A stretch of DNA of 64,000 nt, from NCBI GenBank assembly GCA_016873295.1, contig VGXM01000001.1, positions 62,001 through 126,000 of the forward strand. Reading direction: 5' to 3'. The position numbers and the translations under genes were made by a program. This stretch comes from Phycisphaerae bacterium. Its GTDB lineage: Bacteria > Planctomycetota > Phycisphaerae > Phycisphaerales > UBA1924. The notes beneath the pieces are model-generated. The model was not told the DNA's origin and searched no databases. It saw only the letters and a list, made by a program, of their open reading frames with translations. How positions within the stretch are numbered: the first letter of the stretch is position 1; every line of letters starts with the position of its first letter. This document shows, piece by piece, positions 24,763 to 32,841 of the stretch.

Positions 24763-25977
24763 ATGACAGGGGCGGAGTCGTCGAACACGGTGCGGGTGAT
24801 CCTCATCGGCCAGACGGGGCTGGACGCGGTGCTGCGCGCCGACCCGTCGCTGTGGCTGGTCAACGTGCCGGACGGGCTGGAGGCGGTGGCGGAGCTGTCG
24901 GAGGCGGGGCGGGCGCCGAGCGTGGTGGTGCTGAGGCCGGGGGAGGGCGAACCGGACGGGCGGCTCGTGGACGCGCTGCGGAGCGTGGACCCGGGCGTGC
25001 GCGTGCTGACGGTGACGGAGAACGGGGCCAGGGCGCCGGCGGGGGTGGACGGGGTGCTGCCGAGGTCGCTGGCACCGGCGGGGTTGTGCGCGCGGGTGCA
25101 CGAGGCGGTGCGGTCGGCGCCGAGCGCCGCGCCGGGCCCCTCGGCGCCGTGCGTGGGGGACGAGGCGGTGATCGAGGCGATGCTGAGGGGGCGGGACGTG
25201 TCGGCGGCGGCGCTGGAGGTGCTGCGGGCGCGGGCGGGGGATCCGGGCGCGGTCTTCATCGGCGCGGCGGACCTGGGCCCGGGGTCGGCGGCGGGCGTGC
25301 CGGTGTCGATCCACGGCGCGACGCTGGGGCGGCTGGTGTGCAGGGGGGAGGCGGCGACGGTGGCGGGCCACGCGGCGTGGCTGGCGGGGTGGCTGCGCCT
25401 GCGCGACCAGCACGAGCAGTTGAGGCAGGCGGCGTTCACCGACTCGCTGACGGGGGCGCACAACCGGCGCTACTACGACCTGTCCATGAACGCGCTGCTG
25501 GAGCGGGCGCGGCGGGACCGGCAGACGGTCTCGATCCTGCTGCTGGACATCGACAACTTCAAGGCCTTCAACGACCACCACGGGCACGAGGCGGGCGACG
25601 AGATCCTGCGCGAGACGGTGCGGCTGCTCGGCAGCGTGATCCGCCCGGGGGACCGCGTGTGCCGCATCGGGGGCGACGAGTTCGTGGTGATCTTCCACGA
25701 CACCGAGGGCCCGCGGCAGCCCGGGTCCAAGCCGCCGAAGAGCGTGTTCCAGATCGCGCAGCGCTTCCAGGAGCAGGTGCGGCGTCAGCGGTTCCCCAAG
25801 CTGGGGTCGCAGTTCCCGGGGGCGCCCGAGCGCCTGGAGGTGTCGGGGGGGCTGGCGGTGTACCCGTGGGACGGGGCCAGCGCCGAGGCACTGCTGGCCC
25901 ACGCCGACGCCCTGCTGCTGAAGGGGAAGCGGAGCGGGAAGAACGTGATCCGCTTCGGGCCGGAGGGGGAGATGTAG
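24763..25977 (+). CDS. Diguanylate cyclase (GGDEF)
   Basis: A 404-aa protein making c-di-GMP. The N-terminal 110 residues look like a receiver domain lacking obvious phosphorylation residues; a short unknown region follows. The C-terminal domain starts at AAFTDSLTGAHNRRYYD, has LLLDIDNFKAFNDHHGHEAG (metal-binding Asp), and the signature RIGGDEFVVIF. An allosteric I-site RxxD (RPGD) stands exactly five residues before GGDEF, so product inhibition is expected. A loop insertion (GPRQPGSKPPKSVFQIAQRF) lengthens the part after the active site. It is probably cytosolic; no membrane segment is seen. Confidence 0.92.
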   Translation: MTGAESSNTVRVILIGQTGLDAVLRADPSLWLVNVPDGLEAVAELSEAGRAPSVVVLRPGEGEPDGRLVDALRSVDPGVRVLTVTENGARAPAGVDGVLPRSLAPAGLCARVHEAVRSAPSAAPGPSAPCVGDEAVIEAMLRGRDVSAAALEVLRARAGDPGAVFIGAADLGPGSAAGVPVSIHGATLGRLVCRGEAATVAGHAAWLAGWLRLRDQHEQLRQAAFTDSLTGAHNRRYYDLSMNALLERARRDRQTVSILLLDIDNFKAFNDHHGHEAGDEILRETVRLLGSVIRPGDRVCRIGGDEFVVIFHDTEGPRQPGSKPPKSVFQIAQRFQEQVRRQRFPKLGSQFPGAPERLEVSGGLAVYPWDGASAEALLAHADALLLKGKRSGKNVIRFGPEGEM

Positions 25978-26148
25978 CGGGGCGAGCCGGGCAGCCCGGC
26001 GCCGATGGGATCACCGTGGCGGGCGCACCTTGGCGGAGCGGGCGCGAGCGGGACCGGCCCCTGGGCGGCTTCTCAGGTGCAGGCCCGGCGCCGCACACCG
26101 GCCGGAGGGCGGTTGCACTGGAGGCGGGAGGCGGGCTTCTATTCCGGC

Positions 26149-26976
26149 GTGCAGACGCTGAGCCAGATCCGGCAGCTGCTGGAGGAGCGGGGGCTGTCGC
26201 CGCGCAAGGCGCTGGGGCAGAACTTCCTCGTCGACCACAACCTGCTCACGCGGCTGGTGGACGCGGCGCGGGTCGGCCCGGGGAGCGTGGTGCTGGAGGT
26301 GGGCCCGGGGACGGGCACGCTGACGGAGGAGCTGCTGGCCCGCGGGGCCCGCGTGGTGGCGGTGGAGCTGGATCGGGCCCTGGTTGACCTGCTGCGCGAG
26401 CGCTTCGCGGCGGCGATCGCGTCGGGGCGGCTGTCGTTGGTGGAGGGGGACGCGCTGGAGTGCGGTCGGCGCGTGAACGCGGAGGCGTTGGCGGCGCTGG
26501 GCCCGGGCCCGTTCAAGCTGGTGGCGAACCTGCCCTACAACGCGGGGACGCCGCTCATGATGGCGCTGCTGCTGCGTCACCCCGAGTGCATGGGGTTCTG
26601 GGTGACGATCCAGCGGGAGGTTGGGGATCGGCTGCTGGCGTCGCCCGGGAGCAAGGACTACGGGCCCCTGACGGTGGTGTCGCAGGCGCTGGCGCGGGTG
26701 TCGAAGCTGGCGACGCTCTCGCCGGAGTGCTTCTGGCCGCGCCCGGAGGTGACAAGCGTGATGGTGTCGGTGGAGCGTCGGGCGGACCCGCTGACGGAGG
26801 ACGCGGAGGGGCTGGAGGCGTTCTGCCGGGTGGCGTTCGCGCATCGGCGCAAGCAGCTCGGGTCGGCGCTGGGTCGGGACTTTCCATGGCCCGAGGGGGT
26901 GGAGGCCCGGCACCGCGCGGAGGAGGTGGCGGTGCCGCGGTTGATCGAGCTGGCGTCGCGGTGGTTGCGCGCGTGA
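26149..26976 (+). CDS. rsmA: 16S rRNA (adenine1518/1519-N6) dimethyltransferase
   Basis: A 275-aa KsgA/RsmA that dimethylates two adenosines near the 3' end of 16S rRNA. Motifs: GLSPRKALGQNFLVDHNLL, SAM-binding VVLEVGPGTGTLTEELL, acidic VVAVELDRALV, and catalytic NLPYN. The C-terminal domain has PECFWPRPEVTSVMV and FAHRRKQLGSAL. The frame stays open upstream for 48 more codons of GC-rich sequence, but similarity begins at QTLSQIRQLLEERG. I use the GTG just before it, although no strong ribosome site is visible; an earlier start is possible. Confidence 0.94.
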   Translation: MQTLSQIRQLLEERGLSPRKALGQNFLVDHNLLTRLVDAARVGPGSVVLEVGPGTGTLTEELLARGARVVAVELDRALVDLLRERFAAAIASGRLSLVEGDALECGRRVNAEALAALGPGPFKLVANLPYNAGTPLMMALLLRHPECMGFWVTIQREVGDRLLASPGSKDYGPLTVVSQALARVSKLATLSPECFWPRPEVTSVMVSVERRADPLTEDAEGLEAFCRVAFAHRRKQLGSALGRDFPWPEGVEARHRAEEVAVPRLIELASRWLRA

Positions 26977-27041
26977 TCGGACGTTGGTCGTGCGCGACAG
27001 GGGCGAACCGCCCGGGCCCGGGCGCGGTACTCTTCTGGAGC

Positions 27042-28022
27042 ATGCCCGAGCCGCACGCCGCAGCGCCCGACCCGCACGCCCTCGGGGAGTCGCTGGGTTC
27101 GGCGCTGCGGGCGGCATGCGACGGGCGGTTGGGCGCGATCGAGTGGTTCCGTTCGTCGTGGCAGCACGGTGGGGCGGCGACGGGGGTGGCGTTGTGGAGT
27201 GACGGTGGGGGGTCGATCCCGGCGATCGTGAAGCTGCCGGTGCCGGCGCTGGAGCATGGGTGGACGGTGTTGATGGGGGACGGGTCGCACGGGCCCACGC
27301 CGCGGGTGCTGGCGCACGGCGCGGGGGTGGGCGGCCAGGACGTGGACTGGTTGGTGCTGGAGCGTCTGCCGGGCGAGCCTCTGTCGACGCGGTTGGACGA
27401 GCGGGCGGTGTCGGACCTGGTGCGGACGGCGGCGGTGTTCCAGCAGCAGGCGGGGGCGCGGCGGGCGGTGGACGGCTCGGCGCCGGACAAGGACTGGTTT
27501 GGGCTGTTGGACCGGGCGCGGACGGTCGTTCGGATGCACGGGATCGAGGAGGAGCAGCGCTGGAACGACATGCTGCGGCTGGTGCACAGGTCTCTGGACG
27601 GTCTGGTGGCGCGGTGGCGTGCCCGCCCGATCGACGCCTGGTGCCACGGGGACCTGCACCCGGGGAACGCGCTGCGGCGGTCGCCGTCGGACGTGCCGGA
27701 CGCCTCGCCGGCGGTGCTCATCGACCTGGCGCTGGTGCACGCGGGGCACTGGGTCGAGGATGCGGTGTACCTGGAGCGGCTGTACTGGGCCAGGCCGGAA
27801 CTCCTGCACGGGGTGAAGCCTGTGGCGGCGCTGGCCAAGGCCCGGCGCGCCCTGGGCCTGCCCACCGATGAGCCGGGCGGGGCGTACGTCGAGGTGGCGA
27901 ACCTGCGCCGCGTGCTGATGGCGGCGGTGGTGCCGGCGTTCATGGAGCGTGAGGGTCACCCGGCGTACACGCACGCGGCCCTGGAGGTTCTGGAGCGCAC
28001 GCTGCCGGGGGTTGTCCATTAG
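27042..28022 (+). CDS. Aminoglycoside-phosphotransferase-fold kinase
   Basis: A 326-aa protein of the APH/choline-kinase superfamily. The catalytic loop is WCHGDLHPGNALR, the Mg-binding segment is AVLIDLALVHAGHWVEDAVY (Asp in place of the usual DW/DF), and LVLERLPGEPLSTRL forms the hinge. The N-terminal lobe has AIVKLPV. Such kinases phosphorylate small alcohols or sugars; the substrate here cannot be read from the sequence, and antibiotic resistance should not be assumed. It follows rsmA by 65 bp on the same strand. Start ATG with GGAGC upstream (TCTGGAGCATG). Confidence 0.78.
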   Translation: MPEPHAAAPDPHALGESLGSALRAACDGRLGAIEWFRSSWQHGGAATGVALWSDGGGSIPAIVKLPVPALEHGWTVLMGDGSHGPTPRVLAHGAGVGGQDVDWLVLERLPGEPLSTRLDERAVSDLVRTAAVFQQQAGARRAVDGSAPDKDWFGLLDRARTVVRMHGIEEEQRWNDMLRLVHRSLDGLVARWRARPIDAWCHGDLHPGNALRRSPSDVPDASPAVLIDLALVHAGHWVEDAVYLERLYWARPELLHGVKPVAALAKARRALGLPTDEPGGAYVEVANLRRVLMAAVVPAFMEREGHPAYTHAALEVLERTLPGVVH

Positions 28023-28184
28023 GCCGCGCCGTTTGTTCGCATGATGTCAGGTATACGGGTGAGGAGCGTGGCCCTCGGCGCGCTCCGGCGCGGGTTCCGG
28101 GTAGGATTGGCGGCCGGCATGGCGGCGTGCCTGGCGGGGTCAATCGACACGCGTACCGCCCCGGCGGGGACGGAACGGGAGGCC

Positions 28185-28370
28185 ATGATGGAAGCCTACG
28201 AGAAGCTCAAGCAGTTGGTCGCCGAGGTGGAAGAGGACCTGAAGAAGACCGAGGGGGGGAACAAGGCGGCGGGGACGCGGGTCCGCCACTCGATGCAGTT
28301 GATCAAGGAGACGGCGCAGGAGATCCGCGAGAAGGTGCTGGAAATGAGGGATGCGGGCAAGACCCCTTGA
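28185..28370 (+). CDS. Hc1-like (chlamydial histone H1-like) small protein, without basic tail
   Basis: A 61-aa helical protein: YEKLKQLVAEVEEDLKKTEG, then GNKAAGTRVRHSMQLIKETA and EIREKVLEMRD. This matches the N-terminal conserved half of chlamydial HctA (DLxK-x3-GNKAAxxRVR), which condenses DNA. The lysine/alanine-rich C-terminal tail is missing. The ATG is preceded by GGGAGG. A longer reading from 28041 would add a signal-like segment, but that region lacks coding character and the strong ribosome site argues for the short form. The gene overlaps the FabZ-like gene by 20 bp. It probably binds nucleic acid; the exact role is unproven. Confidence 0.72.
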   Translation: MMEAYEKLKQLVAEVEEDLKKTEGGNKAAGTRVRHSMQLIKETAQEIREKVLEMRDAGKTP

Positions 28371-28896
28371 GAGCGTGGTCCCGGTCGTCGAGGCCGACCC
28401 GCGCGACGGCAAGTCGCTGTTGATCGATCTGACGAAGATCGACCTCTCGCTGTGCGCGCGGGACAAGGCGAGCCTGCAGCTCAAGCTCCCGCACCGCGGG
28501 CTGATGCTGCTGCTGGACCGGCTGGTGTGGGAGAGGCCCGATTTCACCGAGGCGGTGGCGGTCAAGCACGTGAGGGACGACGAGTTCTGGGTGGCGGGGC
28601 ACTTCCCGGGCCGGCCCATGTTCCCGGGCGTGCTCATGATCGAGGCGGGGGCGCAGCTGGCGTGCTACCTGTTCATCGTGAGGCAGCCCGAGGTGAAGCT
28701 GGCGGCGTTCCTGCGGATCGAGAGCGCCAGCTTCCGCACCATGGTCAAGCCGGGCGACGACCTGTACCTTCTGTGCAAGGAGGTCAAGCTGGGTCGTCGG
28801 CGGTTCATCAGCGACATCCAGGGGGTCGTCAACGGTCGGATCGCGTTCGACGCCCGGGTGAGCGGGATGCAGCTCGAGGGGCCCGTGCTGCTCTGA
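28351..28896 (+). CDS. FabZ-like 3-hydroxyacyl-ACP dehydratase
   Basis: A 181-aa hotdog-fold protein. The FabZ signatures are LPHRGLMLLLDRL and GHFPGRPMFPGVLMIEAGAQ, carrying the catalytic His and Glu. It would dehydrate beta-hydroxyacyl-ACP in fatty-acid elongation. The N-terminal 45 residues (KSLLIDLTKIDLSLCARDK) are longer than in E. coli FabZ (151 aa) and are typical of the planctomycete variant. The start overlaps the upstream Hc1-like gene, so co-translation is likely. Other fatty-acid genes are absent, so it could instead act on a specialised lipid. Confidence 0.85.
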   Translation: MRARPLESVVPVVEADPRDGKSLLIDLTKIDLSLCARDKASLQLKLPHRGLMLLLDRLVWERPDFTEAVAVKHVRDDEFWVAGHFPGRPMFPGVLMIEAGAQLACYLFIVRQPEVKLAAFLRIESASFRTMVKPGDDLYLLCKEVKLGRRRFISDIQGVVNGRIAFDARVSGMQLEGPVLL

Positions 28897-28936
28897 CCGG
28901 TTCGGCGGGGTTTCGCGGCTACGCTCATGGTGCCCG

Positions 28937-29968
28937 ATGCGCGGACGCGTCGTGCCCGGCATGCCGATGAAGGTCGACACACCACTCGCTCCCCTCTGGT
29001 TCCGCCCGCTGCTGTTCGAGAAGGTCTGGGGCGGGGACCGTCTGCGCCGCTTCGGCAAGCCGGTGGCGGCGGGGCACCAGGTGGGGGAATCGTGGGAGGT
29101 GGCGGACCTGGCCCAGACGAGCGCCTCGGGGGCTGGGGGGGGCGCGGCGCGGAGCGTGGTGGCCTCGGGCCCGCTGGCGGGGCGGGCGCTCGCGGACGTG
29201 CGCCGCGCGTGGGGCGACGAGGCGCTGTTCGGGCGGGCGATCGCGTCGAGGGACTTCCCGCTGCTGGTGAAGTTCCTGGACGCGCGCGAGAACCTGTCGG
29301 TGCAGGTGCACCCGAGCCCGGAGTACCTGGCGCGGTACCCGGGAGCGCAGGCCTATCTCAAGACGGAGTGCTGGTACGTGCTCGACGCCGAGCCGGGGAG
29401 CCTGATCTACAAGGGGCTCAAGCCCGGCGTGACGCGCGAGGACGTGGCCCGGGGCTGCCGAGACGGCTCGGTGGTCGAGATGCTGGACCGGGTGGAGGCG
29501 GTGCGGGGCGAGTGCCACGACCTGCCCAGCGGGACGGTGCACGCGCTGGGGGCGGGGGTGCTGGTGGCGGAGGTGCAGACCCCCAGCGACACGACGTTCC
29601 GGCTGTACGACTGGGGGCGGAGCGGGCGCGAGCTGCACGTCGAGCGGGCCCTGGAATCGATGGTGCTGGGCCCGGCGCCGGCGGCGGCGCGACGGTCGGG
29701 CGCGGAGCCCCTGGCGGAGATGGTGCGGAACGAGCACTTCGCGCTCGCCGAGTTGTCGCTGGAGGCGGGGGGTGTGGCGGAGCTGGGCGATCCGCGCTGC
29801 AGCGTGGTGATGGTGCTCGGGGGCAAGGCGGAGCTGGCGTGCCGCGGGGGGGCGGCCCCGACGAACGTCGCGGTGGGGATGACCCTGCTCGTCCCGGCGC
29901 GGGTGGCCGAGCGCGTGTCGATCACGGCGACGACGCCCCTGACGGCGCTCGTCGCCACGGTTCCCTAG
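28937..29968 (+). CDS. manA: Mannose-6-phosphate isomerase, type I
   Basis: A 343-aa cupin enzyme interconverting mannose-6-P and fructose-6-P. The zinc site is seen in LSVQVHPSPEYLARYPG and KTECWYVLDAEPGS; the catalytic-region motif is LPSGTVHALGAGVLVAEVQT followed by DTTFRLYDWGR. The N-terminus PLLFEKVWGGDRLRRFGKPV is typical of the short bacterial class. Several starts are possible within 30 bp (MRGRVVPG, MPMKVDT). It is 40 bp after the FabZ-like gene on the same strand. Confidence 0.92.
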   Translation: MRGRVVPGMPMKVDTPLAPLWFRPLLFEKVWGGDRLRRFGKPVAAGHQVGESWEVADLAQTSASGAGGGAARSVVASGPLAGRALADVRRAWGDEALFGRAIASRDFPLLVKFLDARENLSVQVHPSPEYLARYPGAQAYLKTECWYVLDAEPGSLIYKGLKPGVTREDVARGCRDGSVVEMLDRVEAVRGECHDLPSGTVHALGAGVLVAEVQTPSDTTFRLYDWGRSGRELHVERALESMVLGPAPAAARRSGAEPLAEMVRNEHFALAELSLEAGGVAELGDPRCSVVMVLGGKAELACRGGAAPTNVAVGMTLLVPARVAERVSITATTPLTALVATVP

Positions 29969-29993
29969 GGCATCGGTCCTCCGAGGAGGTCGC

Positions 29994-31514
29994 ATGGGTG
30001 CGGGCATCGGATGGGGGCCGCGCGTCGGACTGGCGGTCATGGCGGCGTGGGCGACGCTCGCGGGGGCGCGGCAGCCCGGGGCGGGGCACGCCGCGGATCC
30101 GCCGGCGGCGCCGGACGTCCGGGCCATGATCGCGTCGGCGGTCGGGTACCTGCGCGGGGCGCAGGACCCTGCGAGCGGGGGCTGGGGCGTCCCCCCGGGC
30201 CCGGGCACCCCGCGGTTCCCGGCGATCACGGGCCTTGTCCTGCGCGGCATGATCGAGAACGGGTCGGTCAGCGCGGACGACGCGGCGGTCCGCCGCGGCG
30301 TGGCCTTCGTGCTGAGCTTCCGGCAGAAGGACGGCGGGATCTACGACCGCGTGCTGCCCTCGTACAACACGGCGATCTGCCTGTCGCTGCTCACGCGCCT
30401 GCGGGACCCCGAGGCCAGGGCTGCCATCGAGCCGGCCGCGCGGTTCCTCCGCTCGCTCCAGTTCGGCGAGGACGCGGTGACGCACGGGGGGACGGGCGAG
30501 TCGGCCCGCCCCGTGGAGCGGGCGCACGCGTTCTATGGCGGGGTTGGGTACGGGCGGAGCGGTCGCCCCGACCTCTCCAACACGGCCTTCTTCCTCGAGG
30601 CCCTGCGCGACGCGGGCGTCGAGGGCAACGACCCGGCCGTGCGCCGGGCCCTGGTGTTCCTGCAGCGGCTGCAGATGAGCGAGCGCGTGAACGACCAGCC
30701 CTACGCCGCCGGCTCGACCCAGGGCGGGTTCATCTACGCGACGTCGGCGAGCGGGGAGGCGGCGGGCGGCGGGCAGAGCTTCGCGGGCGAGGTCGCCGAG
30801 AGCCTGTCCGGGCCGCCCGGGCTGGCCGCCCGCGTGCGCCTGGGGACGCGGGACGGGAAGCCGCGGACGCTCGATCGCGCGGAGGTGGAGCGTCGGATCG
30901 GGGACGCCGCCGGCGCGTCATCCATGGCGGCGCTCCGCGGGCTGGGGGACCGGTTCATGGTGCTGCTGGGGCCGACGCCCGACGGCGCGCAGTCGGGCGT
31001 GTTCGAGGTGCGGGCGGCGCTCGCCGACAAGGGCGACCTGGAGGAACTGCTGCGCGCGGCGCTCGGCGGCGACGTGGAGGTGCTGGAGGTAGAGGCGGTG
31101 TCGGCGTGGCGTGGGGTGAGCCGGCTGCGGGCCTACGGCTCGATGACCTACGCCGGCTTCAAGAGCTATCTCTACGCCGACCTGTCGCGGACGGACCCGC
31201 GCGTCGTGTCGGCCCTGGGGTGGATCTCGCGGCACTACACGCTGGATGAGAACCCGGGGCTGGGGACGGAGGGGCTGTACTACTACTACCTGACGTTGGC
31301 GCGGGCCATGGCGGCCTGGGGCATGGACCGGGTCGAGGTGCACGGGCCGGGCGGCCCGGAGCGGCGCGACTGGGCCCGCGACCTGGTGGCGAAGCTGTCC
31401 AGGCTGCAACGGCCCGACGGGTCGTTCACGCCTGTGGACGACCGCTGGATGGAGAACGACCCGGTGCTGATCACGGCGTATGCGCTGATCGCGCTGCAGC
31501 AGGCGGCGCGGTAG
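29994..31514 (+). CDS. Secreted protein with prenyltransferase/squalene-cyclase-type alpha-toroid
   Basis: A 506-aa protein with a signal peptide (GLAVMAAWATLAGARQ), then repeated QW-like helical motifs: ASAVGYLRGAQDPASGGWGV, FRQKDGGIYD, YNTAICLSLLTRL, LSNTAFFLEALRDAG, TQGGFIYATS, GLYYYYLTLARAMAAWG, LQRPDGSFTPVDDRW. These are alpha-alpha toroid repeats of the squalene-cyclase/prenyltransferase superfamily, common in secreted planctomycete proteins. No complete DxDD or zinc motif is evident, so catalysis is doubtful. An insertion (about residues 290-370) interrupts the toroid with unrelated alpha/beta sequence. Function unknown. Confidence 0.78.
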   Translation: MGAGIGWGPRVGLAVMAAWATLAGARQPGAGHAADPPAAPDVRAMIASAVGYLRGAQDPASGGWGVPPGPGTPRFPAITGLVLRGMIENGSVSADDAAVRRGVAFVLSFRQKDGGIYDRVLPSYNTAICLSLLTRLRDPEARAAIEPAARFLRSLQFGEDAVTHGGTGESARPVERAHAFYGGVGYGRSGRPDLSNTAFFLEALRDAGVEGNDPAVRRALVFLQRLQMSERVNDQPYAAGSTQGGFIYATSASGEAAGGGQSFAGEVAESLSGPPGLAARVRLGTRDGKPRTLDRAEVERRIGDAAGASSMAALRGLGDRFMVLLGPTPDGAQSGVFEVRAALADKGDLEELLRAALGGDVEVLEVEAVSAWRGVSRLRAYGSMTYAGFKSYLYADLSRTDPRVVSALGWISRHYTLDENPGLGTEGLYYYYLTLARAMAAWGMDRVEVHGPGGPERRDWARDLVAKLSRLQRPDGSFTPVDDRWMENDPVLITAYALIALQQAAR

Positions 31515-31516
31515 GG

Positions 31517-31792
31517 CTACTCCTCGTCGAACCCGCTCTCGATCAGGGCCCGGAGGGCGGCGATCGCCTTGACGGCGTCCGGGCCCTCGGCGCAGAGGAC
31601 CAGCTCCGACCCCTTGCCGGCGGCGAGCATCATCATCTGCATGATGCTCTTGCCGTCGACCTCGTGCTCGCCCTTGCGCACGCGGACCTCGGAGTGGAAC
31701 TGGACGGCCAGGTCGACGAAGGTCATGGCCGGGCGGGCGTGGAGGCCCAGGCGGTTGACGATGGTGACCTTGGCCTCGGCGTGATCCGGCAT
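31517..31792 (-). CDS. ptsH: Phosphocarrier protein HPr (PTS)
   Basis: A 91-aa HPr: phosphorylatable His in NRLGLHARPAMTF, and the regulatory serine region VDGKSIMQMMML (Ser46 type, target of HPr kinase if present). It accepts phosphate from enzyme I. The preceding gene is PtsN, 60 bp away, and hpf lies before that. This order is typical of the nitrogen-type PTS, so HPr probably acts in regulation rather than sugar import. No EI, RapZ or HPr kinase is in the window. It converges with the cyclase-fold gene with only 2 bp between stops. Confidence 0.95.
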   Translation of the reverse strand: MPDHAEAKVTIVNRLGLHARPAMTFVDLAVQFHSEVRVRKGEHEVDGKSIMQMMMLAAGKGSELVLCAEGPDAVKAIAALRALIESGFDEE

Positions 31793-31852
31793 GGGCGATC
31801 CACGGGGGCGGCCCGGGTGGGGGCACGCCGCCCTCGGCCGTGCCCGCCCCGT

Positions 31853-32332
31853 TCAGCCCGTGAGCTGCGACTGGTCGGCTTCCTCGAGGAGGGCGGCGAC
31901 GCCCTGGGCGGATGAGGCCTGGCGGAGGAAGCGGCGGAAGGTCTCCTTGCTGAGGTTCTTGAAGATGACCTCCATGGCGCGGAGGTGGTCCTCGGGGCGG
32001 CTGTCGGGGCTGATGAGCAGGACGAAGGTGAAGACCGGGGCGCGGTCGAGGGCGTTGAAGTCGACGCCCAGGCGCGAGAGCCCGATCGCCCCGCACATGC
32101 GCTCGATGGAGCGGTGCTTGACGTGGGGGACGGCGACGCCCTTGCCGAAGCCGGTGCTGCCCTTGCGTTCGCGCTCGAGGACCCTGGCGCCCAGGTCGGC
32201 GGCCAGTTCGGCGGCGACGGCTCCGCAGCGGACCAGGGCGTCGAGCAGTTCCGCGACGATCTCCTCGCGCGTCCTCCCCCTCAGGTCGGGGACGATGGCG
32301 TGTTCGGGGATGATCTGCGCCAGCTTGAGCAT
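31853..32332 (-). CDS. ptsN: PTS EIIA-Ntr-like regulatory protein
   Basis: A 159-aa fructose/mannitol-type EIIA domain. The active histidine is in GVAVPHVKHRSI, with TGFGKG before it, and FTFVLLISPDSRPEDHLRAM afterwards matches PtsN. It lies 35 bp after hpf and 60 bp before ptsH on the same strand. PtsN receives phosphate from NPr/HPr and regulates partner proteins such as kinases or transporters. No sugar permease is present, supporting a signalling role. Confidence 0.9.
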   Translation of the reverse strand: MLKLAQIIPEHAIVPDLRGRTREEIVAELLDALVRCGAVAAELAADLGARVLERERKGSTGFGKGVAVPHVKHRSIERMCGAIGLSRLGVDFNALDRAPVFTFVLLISPDSRPEDHLRAMEVIFKNLSKETFRRFLRQASSAQGVAALLEEADQSQLTG

Positions 32333-32367
32333 CGGACGGTCTCCCTCGCCGCGGCCCCGGGGCGGCG

Positions 32368-32676
32368 TCAGCGGTTGCCCTGCTTGAGCCTTTCCTTGTA
32401 CTGGGTGAGCTGGCGCACGCCCTTGTCGATCACGCCGTCGATGGCGGCGTAGAGGTCGAGGTGCTTCTCGCTGCTGACGAAGTCCTCGTGCTTCTCGACG
32501 TCGATCCGGAGCTCGACCTCGAACTCGCCCTTGTGGTGGTGGTTGTTCTTGACCACCGTGAGGGTGATCTCCTGGATCCGGTCGAAGTGCCGAGTGAGCT
32601 TCTCGAACTTGGACTCGGCGTATTGGCGGATCGCCGGGGTGATCTCGATGTTCCGGCCGACAACCTCAGTCTTCAT
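32368..32676 (-). CDS. hpf: Ribosome hibernation-promoting factor, short form
   Basis: A 102-aa HPF/RaiA-family protein: VVGRNIEITPAIRQYAESKF, then IQEITLTVVKNNHHHKGEFE and DLYAAIDGVIDKGVRQLTQY. It binds the 30S decoding site and silences ribosomes in stationary phase. The short length corresponds to the gammaproteobacterial HPF type, without the dimerising C-terminal domain of long HPF. The ATG follows a strong GGGGGGAG site. The genomic order hpf-ptsN-ptsH recalls the classical rpoN-hpf-ptsN cluster, but rpoN itself is replaced by a DUF502 gene. Confidence 0.93.
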   Translation of the reverse strand: MKTEVVGRNIEITPAIRQYAESKFEKLTRHFDRIQEITLTVVKNNHHHKGEFEVELRIDVEKHEDFVSSEKHLDLYAAIDGVIDKGVRQLTQYKERLKQGNR

Positions 32677-32841
32677 TCGCTCCCCCCAAGCGGGGCGCCG
32701 GGCGCCCCGGGATGGAATCACCGGAATGCCGCGGGGCCCGCCGCCACGCCGGGCGGCCCCGTCGGCCCTGGCGGTGGGGTCGGCACACGCGGTCCGACCC
32801 CCGCCGGGGGGGATCATACGGCGTGCGGGCGGCGGGAACGG

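Noticed and set aside
27042-28022. Antibiotic-resistance kinase
   Set aside because: The fold is shared by many kinases of small alcohols and sugars; nothing in the sequence identifies an aminoglycoside substrate.
28041-28184. An N-terminal signal-like extension of the Hc1-like protein
   Set aside because: The extension has no ribosome site and no match to the family; a strong GGGAGG precedes the internal ATG.
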